A DNA stretch of 64,000 bases from Anaerolineales bacterium (GTDB lineage Bacteria; Chloroflexota; Anaerolineae; JAAEKA01): positions 254,788 through 318,787 of the forward strand of contig JACKBI010000007.1 of assembly GCA_020634615.1 (NCBI GenBank), written 5' to 3'. Shown here in pieces: positions 57,362 to 64,000 of the stretch. Under the pieces are notes generated by a model, which was not told where the DNA came from, ran no database searches, and worked only from the letters and a program-made list of their open reading frames with translations. Made by a program: the position numbers and the translations under genes. The first letter of the stretch is position 1, and the number at the start of each line of letters is the position of its first letter.

Positions 57362-59149
57362 TTGTACATCCTCGGTATTTCCTGTTTTTATCACGACTCG
57401 GCTGCCGTGCTGCTGGCCGATGGGGATCTGGTGGCCGCGGCGCAGGAGGAGCGCTTCAGCCGCAAAAAGAACGATTATCGTTACCCCGAGCTGGCCGTCG
57501 AGTTTTGCCTGCAAGAGGCGGGTATCACGGCTGAGGAGTTGGACTACGTGGTCTTCTACGAGAAGCCGCTGCCCAAGTTCGAACGCATTTTGATGTCCAC
57601 TCTCGGTACTTTTCCGCGTTCGTGGAAGGTATTTCGCGAGGCGATGGTCGCCTGGTTCGATGAGAAGCTGTGGGTCAAGAGCATTTTGCAGGAGAAGACA
57701 GGCGTGGAGGCGGAGAAGGTGCTGTTTGTCGAGCATCATCTGAGCCATGCCGCCAGCGCGTTCTTCTGTTCACCTTATGAGGAAGCTGCGGTGTTGACCA
57801 TCGATGGCGTCGGCGAGTGGACAACCACTTCGCTGGGGCGCGCCAGGGGTTCCTGGAGCGACGGCAGCTTGAACCGCATCGACCTGACCAGCGAGATGCG
57901 GTTTCCCCACTCGCTGGGCCTGCTGTACTCCGCCTTCACCGCCTGGCTTGGTTTTCAGGTCAACGAAGGCGAGTACAAGGTCATGGGTATGGCGCCCTAT
58001 GGCCGGCCGCTGTACATGGACCGGCTGGAGAAGCTGGTAGACAGCTATCCCGACGGCAGCTTCCGGCTGAACATGGATTATTTCAGCTACCACTACTCGC
58101 CAGAGCGGACCTACAACGACAAGTTCGTCGGCCTGTGGGGCAAGCCGCGCACCCATGACGCCGAGTTTTTCTGTGAAACTACGGGGCATGACCTGACCGG
58201 TCGCGAAGAGCAAGCCAAGACCAACCAGTACTATGCCGATGTGGCTGCCACCATTCAGCGATTCACCGAAGAAAACCTGTTGAGGATGGTCAACCACCTG
58301 CACCAGGAGACGGGGCTGGACCGGCTGGTGATGGCGGGCGGTGTTGGGCTGAACTCGGTTGCCAACGGGCGCATCATGCGCGAGTCGCCTTTCACGGGTG
58401 TCTACATCCAGCCGGCTGCGGGCGATGCAGGAGGCGCGCTGGGCGCGGCGCTGTACGCCTATCACGTGCTGTTGAATCAGCCGCGGCGTTTCGTCATGGA
58501 ACACGCCTACTATGGCCAAAGCTACAGCGAAAGCGAATGCCGCGAGTTTCTGACGGCCAACAATATCCCGTTTGAGTACTTCGATGACGAGGCTGCGCTG
58601 GTGGACGCCGTCAGCGACGCGCTGGTGGACGGCCAGGTCATCGGCCTCTTCCAGGGGCGCTTCGAGTGGGGGCCGCGCGCGTTGGGTAACCGTTCGATCA
58701 TGGCTGACCCGCGGCGCGCGGAAATGAAGGAGATTGTCAACGTCAAGATCAAATTCCGCGAGCCATTCCGTCCCTTTGCGCCGGTGATCCTCGAAGAGCG
58801 GGCCGCGGACTATTTCGACTTGCAGCAGGCTGACGGGCAGTACCCGCCGCGCTTCATGCTGATGGTCAGCGACGTGCTGGAAAGCCGCCAGGGCGAGATA
58901 CCGGCTGTCTCGCACATGGGCACCGGTCGCCTCCAAACCGTGCGCCGCGAGTGGAACCCGCGCTATTACGACATCATCCATGCGTTTGGTGAGAAGACTG
59001 GCACGCCGGTGCTGATGAATACCTCGTTTAACCTGCGTGGCGAGCCTATCGTCACCACGCCCGCCAACGCTTTCCATACTTTCAGCGTCAGCGACATCGA
59101 CGTGCTGGTGCTGGAACGTTTTATCGTTCGCAAGCCTACGGCCGACTGA
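57362..59149 (+). CDS. Carbamoyltransferase (NodU/CmcH/TobZ family)
   Basis: 595 residues from TTG 57362, with CGGAG upstream. The N-terminal kinase-like domain shows G-I-S-C-F-Y-H-D-S-A-A, E-E-R-F-S-R-K-K, E-H-H-L-S-H-A-A-S-A-F and D-G-V-G-E-W; G-G-V-G-L-N-S-V-A-N lies at about 325. The C-terminal YrdC-like domain has G-R-F-E-W-G-P-R-A-L-G-N-R-S-I and N-T-S-F-N. It transfers a carbamoyl group from carbamoyl phosphate, via a carbamoyl-adenylate, to a hydroxyl, in known cases on antibiotics or Nod factors. Neighbours suggest a cell-surface glycan or lipid substrate. Confidence 0.92.
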   Translation: MYILGISCFYHDSAAVLLADGDLVAAAQEERFSRKKNDYRYPELAVEFCLQEAGITAEELDYVVFYEKPLPKFERILMSTLGTFPRSWKVFREAMVAWFDEKLWVKSILQEKTGVEAEKVLFVEHHLSHAASAFFCSPYEEAAVLTIDGVGEWTTTSLGRARGSWSDGSLNRIDLTSEMRFPHSLGLLYSAFTAWLGFQVNEGEYKVMGMAPYGRPLYMDRLEKLVDSYPDGSFRLNMDYFSYHYSPERTYNDKFVGLWGKPRTHDAEFFCETTGHDLTGREEQAKTNQYYADVAATIQRFTEENLLRMVNHLHQETGLDRLVMAGGVGLNSVANGRIMRESPFTGVYIQPAAGDAGGALGAALYAYHVLLNQPRRFVMEHAYYGQSYSESECREFLTANNIPFEYFDDEAALVDAVSDALVDGQVIGLFQGRFEWGPRALGNRSIMADPRRAEMKEIVNVKIKFREPFRPFAPVILEERAADYFDLQQADGQYPPRFMLMVSDVLESRQGEIPAVSHMGTGRLQTVRREWNPRYYDIIHAFGEKTGTPVLMNTSFNLRGEPIVTTPANAFHTFSVSDIDVLVLERFIVRKPTAD

Positions 59150-59167
59150 GAGGCGGGGACGCCATCT

Positions 59168-60331
59168 ATGGCGCGGGAAACAAAGCTCTTGCAAACGTCT
59201 TTCGTTGCGCTGGGCGTCGTTGCAGCGTTCGGCGTGCTGGCGGCGGAGCTGCTGGCGCGGGCTGAACCCGGACTGCTGCCGGTTGCGGTGCAAGCGATGA
59301 CAGGTCGCCGCGCCGTACCACGGGACCGGTTTTATCACGACTGGCACGCGACGCAGGTTCCCGACCCCGCCCTCGGTTTTCGCCACCGGCCTCTTCTGGA
59401 CGTGCTGCTGACCGGCCACCCCGATTTCGGTTACCAATTGCGCACCAACAGCCGCGGTTTGCGCACGCCAGTTGAGGACGATCCGGTGGACGTGGTTGCG
59501 CTGGGCGACAGCTTTACGTTCGGTTACGGCGTGGACGAGCGGGTGGCATGGCCGGCGCAACTGGCCCGGCTGAGCGGGCTCACCGTGGCTAATCTCGGTG
59601 TCAGCGGTTTTGGACCTGGCAGCGAACTGGCCATGCTGCGCGCCGAAGGGCTGCGGCTCCAACCCCGGCGCGTGCTGTGGCAGTTTTTCGCCAACGACCT
59701 GCTGGATGCCGCCAGCTTTGCAGGGTGGCAATCCGGCGGGCAGGGCGATTTTCTTGCCTGGGAACGGGAGCGAACTTTGCCGGAAGGTGACCCGCCTGCG
59801 CCGATCCGGTTGTCGCTGCGCGGGCTGCTGCACCGGCACTTCGTGAGCTACGAGCTGGCGAAATGGGCGACACGGCAGGGTGTCTACGGTCCGACACGGC
59901 GTCCGGCACGCTGGGTGGACGTGGATGGTGGATCGATGTTGCTCGACATAACGCAACCGTCTGCGTGGGCCGACCGGTCCGATCCTCACGTCCGGCAAGG
60001 CATGGCGTTGACTGCTGAGGCGCTGGCGGGTGCGAGAGATATCGCACATGACGCCGGGGCCGAATTGCTGGTCGTTGTTGCTCCGACCAAGGAAGCTGTC
60101 TACTGGCAGGGCACAGCCGGTGAACGGGAAGTGATTGAACGCAACGACAAGTGGGTGGCTCAGGTGTGCGCGGCGCTTGCCATTCCCTGCCTGCTGCTGT
60201 TGCCGGTCTTTGCAAGCGCCGCGCGGCGGGGCGGCCCACTCTATTTTAGCCAGGATATTCACTGGAACCCGGCCGGCCATCGTCTGGCGGCCGAAACGAT
60301 TGCTAGATTCTTTGGAGAAAGTCTGCCATGA
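59168..60331 (+). CDS. Membrane-anchored SGNH/GDSL-type hydrolase
   Basis: 387 residues. An N-terminal membrane helix (about 8-28) precedes a soluble domain with the SGNH blocks: V-A-L-G-D-S-F-T-F-G (nucleophile Ser) near 113, a Gly in N-L-G-V-S-G-F-G, Asn in F-F-A-N-D-L-L near 178, and the D-I-H-W-N-P-A-G-H catalytic Asp-His near 364. Such anchored esterases add or remove acyl groups on surface polysaccharides. It lies 18 bp after the carbamoyltransferase gene and overlaps the next by 4 nt, so it acts in the same pathway. Confidence 0.8.
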   Translation: MARETKLLQTSFVALGVVAAFGVLAAELLARAEPGLLPVAVQAMTGRRAVPRDRFYHDWHATQVPDPALGFRHRPLLDVLLTGHPDFGYQLRTNSRGLRTPVEDDPVDVVALGDSFTFGYGVDERVAWPAQLARLSGLTVANLGVSGFGPGSELAMLRAEGLRLQPRRVLWQFFANDLLDAASFAGWQSGGQGDFLAWERERTLPEGDPPAPIRLSLRGLLHRHFVSYELAKWATRQGVYGPTRRPARWVDVDGGSMLLDITQPSAWADRSDPHVRQGMALTAEALAGARDIAHDAGAELLVVVAPTKEAVYWQGTAGEREVIERNDKWVAQVCAALAIPCLLLLPVFASAARRGGPLYFSQDIHWNPAGHRLAAETIARFFGESLP

Positions 60332-61596
60332 TTCCACGTCTGCTTCGTGCTCGCTGGGCGGGTGCAATTCTATTGACATTCATCGCCTGCGCAACTGTTT
60401 TGCTGCTGCCGGCTGACAGCAGCGCCAGCAACGCGACCAATCCTGCTGACTGGCCACAAATCGGTCTGACTTTGGTCGCCCAGGGTATCTACAACCCGTC
60501 GGCCATCGCTTACGCGCCTGATGGCAGCGGACGTCTGTTCATTGCCGCTACCAATGGCCGTATCTGGTTTATCAGATCCAACGACTCGACGCCCCACCAG
60601 TTTGTCAACATCAACGAGCAGTACCAGGGGCGGCGGCTGTTTGGGCTCGCGTTTTCGCCCAATTACGCCAGCGACGGCAGCTTCTACGTGCATTATCTGG
60701 ACGGCCCTACTTCGCAGGTGGTGGTGGCGCGCTACTTCGTGTCACCTGAAGACCCTGATGTGGCCAACCCGTCCAGCCACCAGGAAGTGCTGCGGGTGCC
60801 ACAAACCGCCTTCCTCCACAGCGGTGGGCAACTGGCCTTCGGTCCGGACGGCTACCTGTACATCGCCGTAGGCGACGGAGATTTCGACAACGACCCGGAG
60901 AACGATGCTCAGAACACGGGCAACATGCTGGGTTCGATCTTGCGCATCGATGTATCGCAGCCGCCGCAAGCTGCCGATCGGGTGTCTGCGCCGTTAGCGG
61001 GTACGTTGTCCACCGTGGCCTACCTGCCGCTGGTTGGCCACAGCCGCGGGTTCACGTACAATGTGCCGGCCAGCAATCCCTTTGTCGGGATGCCGGGCCG
61101 CGCGCCGGAGATCTGGGCCTATGGGCTTCGCAATCCGTGGCGGTTTTCTTTCGACCGGCTGACCGGCGACTTGTACATTGCCGATGTCGGCCAGAGCCGG
61201 CGTGAGGAGATCAACTTTCAGTTGGCGGCCAGCGTCGGCGGCCAGAACTATGGCTGGCGGGTCATGGAGGGTACTCTGTGTTTCGATCCGGCGAACTGCG
61301 ATCCCGGCCCCTACGTCCCGCCGGTGGCTGAGTATGGCCACAGCGCTGGCAACTGTGCAGTCATCGGTGGAGAGGTGTACCGTGGCGCAGCCTACCCGAT
61401 GCTACAGGGCATCTATGTCTATGGCGACCACTGTACGGGACGCATCTGGGGACTGCGACGGACCGGACTGGTGTGGCAGACGCAAGAGTTGGCGGTCACC
61501 GGCTTTCGACTGTCAGACATCGGCGACGATGCTGACGGCAACATCTACGTGACAGATTTCGACAACGGGCAGATCTACAAGGTAGTAGCGCAGTGA
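60328..61596 (+). CDS. PQQ-dependent sugar dehydrogenase (soluble GDH-like), first copy
   Basis: 422 residues with an N-terminal signal or anchor (1-33). It has the six-bladed-propeller motifs of the Gdh/sorbosone dehydrogenase family: L-F-G-L-A-F-S-P-N-Y, H-S-G-G-Q-L-A-F-G-P-D-G-Y-L-Y, a G-L-R-N-P-W-R-F-S-F-D block and D-V-G-Q-S-R-R-E-E-I-N. An insert of about 25 residues near 215-240 contains V-A-Y-L-P-L-V. It would oxidise a sugar outside the membrane using PQQ. It overlaps the SGNH gene (ATGA). No pqq biosynthesis genes are nearby. Confidence 0.85.
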   Translation: MIPRLLRARWAGAILLTFIACATVLLLPADSSASNATNPADWPQIGLTLVAQGIYNPSAIAYAPDGSGRLFIAATNGRIWFIRSNDSTPHQFVNINEQYQGRRLFGLAFSPNYASDGSFYVHYLDGPTSQVVVARYFVSPEDPDVANPSSHQEVLRVPQTAFLHSGGQLAFGPDGYLYIAVGDGDFDNDPENDAQNTGNMLGSILRIDVSQPPQAADRVSAPLAGTLSTVAYLPLVGHSRGFTYNVPASNPFVGMPGRAPEIWAYGLRNPWRFSFDRLTGDLYIADVGQSRREEINFQLAASVGGQNYGWRVMEGTLCFDPANCDPGPYVPPVAEYGHSAGNCAVIGGEVYRGAAYPMLQGIYVYGDHCTGRIWGLRRTGLVWQTQELAVTGFRLSDIGDDADGNIYVTDFDNGQIYKVVAQ

Positions 61597-61699
61597 GGCG
61601 GGCGAAAATTACTCAGGCCGCCGGGTATTCGGTATAATCGGGTCGTCGTCGCAATGACGGTTGACAATGTAGGCGATTTCGAGCCGGGAGAAAGATTGC

Positions 61700-61879
61700 A
61701 TGAAGACAACAAAGAAAGTCAGCTCGCGGATGGGTGTGGTCAACGAATTGTTTGGCTTCCTCTGGGCGCGCAAGCTGTGGTGGCTGATTCCGATGGTGAT
61801 GGTCCTGGTCGTGTTTGGTTTGCTGCTGGTATTTGCCCAGGCCTCAGGGATCGCGCCGTTCATCTATACACTGTTTTAG
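61700..61879 (+). CDS. DUF5989 family small membrane protein
   Basis: 59 residues (M-K-T-T-K-K-V-S-S-R-M-G-V-V). One hydrophobic helix follows the block F-G-F-L-W-A-R-K-L-W-W-L-I-P, and the chain ends G-I-A-P-F-I-Y-T-L-F, the conserved end of DUF5989. GGGAG at 61686-61690 lies upstream. DUF5989 proteins occur beside carbamoyltransferase and SxtJ genes, as here, but have no known function. A TATAAT at 61633-61638 (weak -35) may give it its own promoter in the gap of 103 bp after the first dehydrogenase gene. Confidence 0.8.
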   Translation: MKTTKKVSSRMGVVNELFGFLWARKLWWLIPMVMVLVVFGLLLVFAQASGIAPFIYTLF

Positions 61880-61997
61880 GGAGTCGCGGGGTACCAACGC
61901 AGCCCGCATTGTCTGCCCCGTTGCCGCAGAGGCGGGGATAGTTTGTTATCGCCGACTCTTGTCAACTTGACATCATGTTCCGGGAGGATCAAGCGCG

Positions 61998-63236
61998 ATG
62001 AAACATACTGGCTTATCAGGAAGAACGGGAATTGCAGCGGTGCTTTCAACCTTGGTGCTACTGTTCTTGACGACGCTGTTGGCTGCTGCCAGCGGGCCAG
62101 TTGACTGGCCGGAGATCGACTTTGTCCGTTTGCACCTGGGCGTGAATCAAATGACACAGGTGACCAATGCCGGAGACGGCAGCGGTCGCCTGTTTCTTGT
62201 CCGGCAGACGGGTACGATCTGGATCGTGCAGGATGGCCAGGTGTTGGCAGAGCCATTTTTGGACATCGAGGACCGCGTGAATTGCTGCGGTGAGCGTGGT
62301 CTGCTGGGGATGGCCTTCGCACCGGATTTCGCCCATAATGGCCGGTTCTATGTCTACTACTCCTCGCTGAGCGCCGAGAATGTGGTAGAGCGCCATTTCC
62401 TCAGCGAAACTGATCCGAACAAGGCAGACCCTGATCGCAGCCAACGAATTCTGGCGACGCCCGATAACGTCGCGGCACATAATGGCGGACAACTGGCGTT
62501 TGGACCGGACGGCTACATGTACATCGGAATAGGCGAAGACGGGCTGGGCACCAATGCGCAAAACCCAGCCGATCTGCGCGGCAAGCTGCTGCGCATTCAG
62601 GTTGAGCCGGTGTACCCGGCTATCGCGCCGGAGACGTTACACCGGACCTTCCTGCCGTCCGTTCCTCAGCAAAGTAGTGCTCCATTCGTGTACGCTATTC
62701 CGCCAACCAATCCGTTTGTGCAGACAGGCGGCTACCGGCCCGAAATCTGGGCGCTGGGGCTGCGCAATCCATGGCGATTCTCGTTCGATTCGCAGACCGG
62801 CGACCTGTATCTCGGCGACGTGGGCGACCGGACCTATGAAGAAGTGAATTACGAACCGGCCGGCAGTCCTGGTGGACGTAATTATGGCTGGCCGGTTATG
62901 GAGGGCATGCATTGTCACACTAATCCCTCGTGTAACACCGATGGCATGACCTTGCCCGTGTGGGAGTACATGCATACGGATGGCAAGTGCGCCATCATCG
63001 GCGGCGTGGTGTATCGCGGCGATGAGATTCCCGATTTGGTGGGCACTTATCTCTACGGCGATTTTTGTACCGGCAAGGTGTATGGCTTGCGATCAAGCCA
63101 GGATGTCTGGGAGAGCGCCGAGTTGTATGACGCTGACTACGGCTTTAGTTCATTCGGTTACGGCGAGGATCGGAATGTTTACATGACCGAGTACGCCTCG
63201 CGGCAGGTTCGTCAGCTCGTGCCGGCAAACCGTTGA
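61998..63236 (+). CDS. PQQ-dependent sugar dehydrogenase (soluble GDH-like), second copy
   Basis: 412 residues, a paralogue of the protein encoded at 60328-61596. A signal peptide (about 1-33) precedes L-L-G-M-A-F-A-P-D-F, H-N-G-G-Q-L-A-F-G-P-D-G-Y-M-Y, G-L-R-N-P-W-R-F-S-F-D and D-V-G-D-R-T-Y-E-E-V-N, the same propeller blocks. It too has an insert of about 25 residues (near 205-225), with T-F-L-P-S-V. The final third carries a Cys-rich C-H-T-N-P-S-C loop. A GGGAGG site precedes the ATG. It probably works beside the first copy, perhaps on a different sugar. Confidence 0.85.
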   Translation: MKHTGLSGRTGIAAVLSTLVLLFLTTLLAAASGPVDWPEIDFVRLHLGVNQMTQVTNAGDGSGRLFLVRQTGTIWIVQDGQVLAEPFLDIEDRVNCCGERGLLGMAFAPDFAHNGRFYVYYSSLSAENVVERHFLSETDPNKADPDRSQRILATPDNVAAHNGGQLAFGPDGYMYIGIGEDGLGTNAQNPADLRGKLLRIQVEPVYPAIAPETLHRTFLPSVPQQSSAPFVYAIPPTNPFVQTGGYRPEIWALGLRNPWRFSFDSQTGDLYLGDVGDRTYEEVNYEPAGSPGGRNYGWPVMEGMHCHTNPSCNTDGMTLPVWEYMHTDGKCAIIGGVVYRGDEIPDLVGTYLYGDFCTGKVYGLRSSQDVWESAELYDADYGFSSFGYGEDRNVYMTEYASRQVRQLVPANR

Positions 63237-63259
63237 AGTGGTAATCTGCCATCCAATTT

Positions 63260-63287
63260 TTGGCATCTGCCTGCGTTGTGTTACAAT
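63260..63287 (+). promoter_or_regulatory. Distal predicted promoter of the nuo operon
   Basis: TTGGCA (63260-63265), a 16-bp spacer and TACAAT (63282-63287), near-consensus boxes about 280 bp before nuoA. Apart from this and the proximal promoter, I see nothing else in the 329-bp gap. Confidence 0.6.
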
Positions 63288-63435
63288 GCACACAATTGGT
63301 TCACAACATATTCCGCGGACCAAGGCTTCGTAGTCAGCCCCAGCAGTTGAATGATCGGATTACCTGCTGCAATGGTGCAGAAATATCCAACCGTATCGTT
63401 GGTCAACCGAAATATGGCACGCGCTGGACAGACTT

Positions 63436-63464
63436 TTTACGTTTTGTCGCGACGGTGGTATAAT
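63436..63464 (+). promoter_or_regulatory. Proximal predicted promoter of the nuo operon
   Basis: TTTACG (63436-63441), a 17-bp spacer and a perfect TATAAT (63459-63464). It predicts a leader of about 95 nt before nuoA at 63566. Confidence 0.65.
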
Positions 63465-63565
63465 CGCCACGCTTGTGCCAGTTTCCTCAATAAGTCGCAC
63501 CTGACAGGCCTTCGGTTTCACGTCCAATGTCTTGAACCGGCCTGCGCAACCCTCGGAGGCAGCTT

Positions 63566-63925
63566 ATGATTCAAGAAAACTTTCAGTTTGTCCTGATTCT
63601 CGCGGTCGTCGCGTTTATCTTTCCCTTCGTTGGTGTCGCTGTTGCCTGGCTGTTACGCCCCAAGAAGCCCAACAAGCTGAAGACTACGACTTACGAATGC
63701 GGTGTCGAAACGGTTGGTGATACCTGGAGCCAGTTCAAAGCTCAGTATTACCTCTTTGCGCTGATCTTCGTGATCTTCGACGTCGAAGCGGTGTTTCTAT
63801 TCCCCTGGGCGGTAGCCTATAACCAGCTTACCCTTTACGCGCTCGTCGAGGCGTTTGTGTTCGTGGGAATCCTTTTCATGGGATTGATCTATGCCTGGCG
63901 CGTCAATGCGCTGGAGTGGCAGTAG
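63566..63925 (+). CDS. nuoA: NADH-quinone oxidoreductase subunit A
   Basis: 119 residues with three membrane helices, the standard NuoA length. The diagnostic loop T-T-Y-E-C-G-V-E-T-V-G-D-T-W is followed by F-K-A-Q-Y-Y-L-F-A-L-I-F-V-I-F-D-V-E-A-V-F-L-F-P-W-A. It is part of the membrane arm of respiratory complex I, where it would pass electrons to the menaquinone made by the men cluster. CGGAGG precedes the ATG at 6-nt spacing. Two promoters lie upstream; it is the first gene of an operon that continues past the window. Confidence 0.95.
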   Translation: MIQENFQFVLILAVVAFIFPFVGVAVAWLLRPKKPNKLKTTTYECGVETVGDTWSQFKAQYYLFALIFVIFDVEAVFLFPWAVAYNQLTLYALVEAFVFVGILFMGLIYAWRVNALEWQ

Positions 63926-63961
63926 AGGTAACTTCTGACGGCTGTTTTGGAGTAAATGTTC

Positions 63962-64000
63962 ATGCAACAGTTACTGGAACTTATAAAAGACCCATCGCAA
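63962..64000 (+). CDS. Start of the next nuo-operon gene (truncated by the window edge)
   Basis: ATG 63962 follows GGAG at 9-nt spacing and encodes M-Q-Q-L-L-E-L-I-K-D-P-S-Q up to the edge; an ATG at 63956 is too close to that site. Position suggests nuoB or another complex I subunit, but 13 residues cannot confirm it. Confidence 0.4.
   Translation, partial: MQQLLELIKDPSQ

Noticed and set aside
57770..60379. Very long open frame (869 codons) on the minus strand
   Set aside because: It lies antisense to the clearly recognised carbamoyltransferase and SGNH hydrolase genes. Its translation is Arg/His/Gln-rich with no family motif, as expected for a shadow frame in GC-rich DNA.

Overview
This is a GC-rich stretch of bacterial chromosome, most likely from a Chloroflexota member of the Anaerolineae/Caldilineae type. 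That assignment is inferred from lipoproteins and secreted proteins with long Thr/Pro/Ala linkers, secreted beta-helix proteins ending in a short Y-[LV]-P-hydrophobic-Arg tail, a menaquinone pathway, a pyrophosphate-type phosphofructokinase and a NADH dehydrogenase operon starting at the right edge. It holds about 56 protein genes or gene fragments and one tRNA. I saw no rRNA, CRISPR array or prophage.

Left part (1-12360): after the tail of a ferritin-like protein comes an eight-gene co-directional carbohydrate operon. It encodes a URO-D-like protein, a fucose/arabinose isomerase-like protein, a mutarotase-like protein, a zinc dehydrogenase with a doubled nucleotide-binding half, an FGGY kinase, a sugar-binding lipoprotein made of two nearly identical fused domains, and an ABC ATPase and permease. 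The set can import, open, phosphorylate and oxidise a sugar I cannot name.

12441-25083: a three-repeat lipoprotein, tRNA-Gln with its own promoter and terminator, a three-repeat secreted protein, a DEAD-box helicase, a secreted beta-helix protein, and the menaquinone cluster menF-menD-menB-menC-menE. 25258-38331: an SdpI-like membrane protein, a PAC2 protein, a CDP-alcohol phosphatidyltransferase divergent from a MarR regulator with a heterodimeric ABC exporter, a truncated flavin oxidoreductase, an autoregulated TetR gene coupled to an epimerase, PPi-dependent phosphofructokinase, a TauE-type transporter and GlcF.

38585-45225: DegV, a long beta-helix/Calx-beta surface protein, then a small accessory zone with a decapitated DinB gene, a monooxygenase-fold protein, a frameshifted small gene, a BrnT/BrnA toxin-antitoxin pair and a zinc-finger membrane protein. 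45226-56902: mostly minus-strand genes (acyl-CoA ligase, MscS channel, deoC, DUF4203, YpdA-like reductase, GxxExxY protein, a tandem pair of zinc-ribbon membrane proteins, and a DnaE-family polymerase). The gaps here are rich in long inverted repeats.

57079-63236: a plus-strand locus with a small membrane protein, carbamoyltransferase, SGNH hydrolase, two PQQ-type sugar dehydrogenases and a 59-residue DUF5989 protein, probably concerned with modifying a surface carbohydrate. The window ends with two promoters, nuoA and the first codons of the next gene.

The most unusual content is the tandem-fused binding protein and doubled dehydrogenase in the sugar operon, the carbamoyltransferase/DUF5989/PQQ locus, the shared C-terminal tail of secreted proteins, low-complexity repeats inserted in frame into menE and the DnaE gene, and several families of long palindromes.
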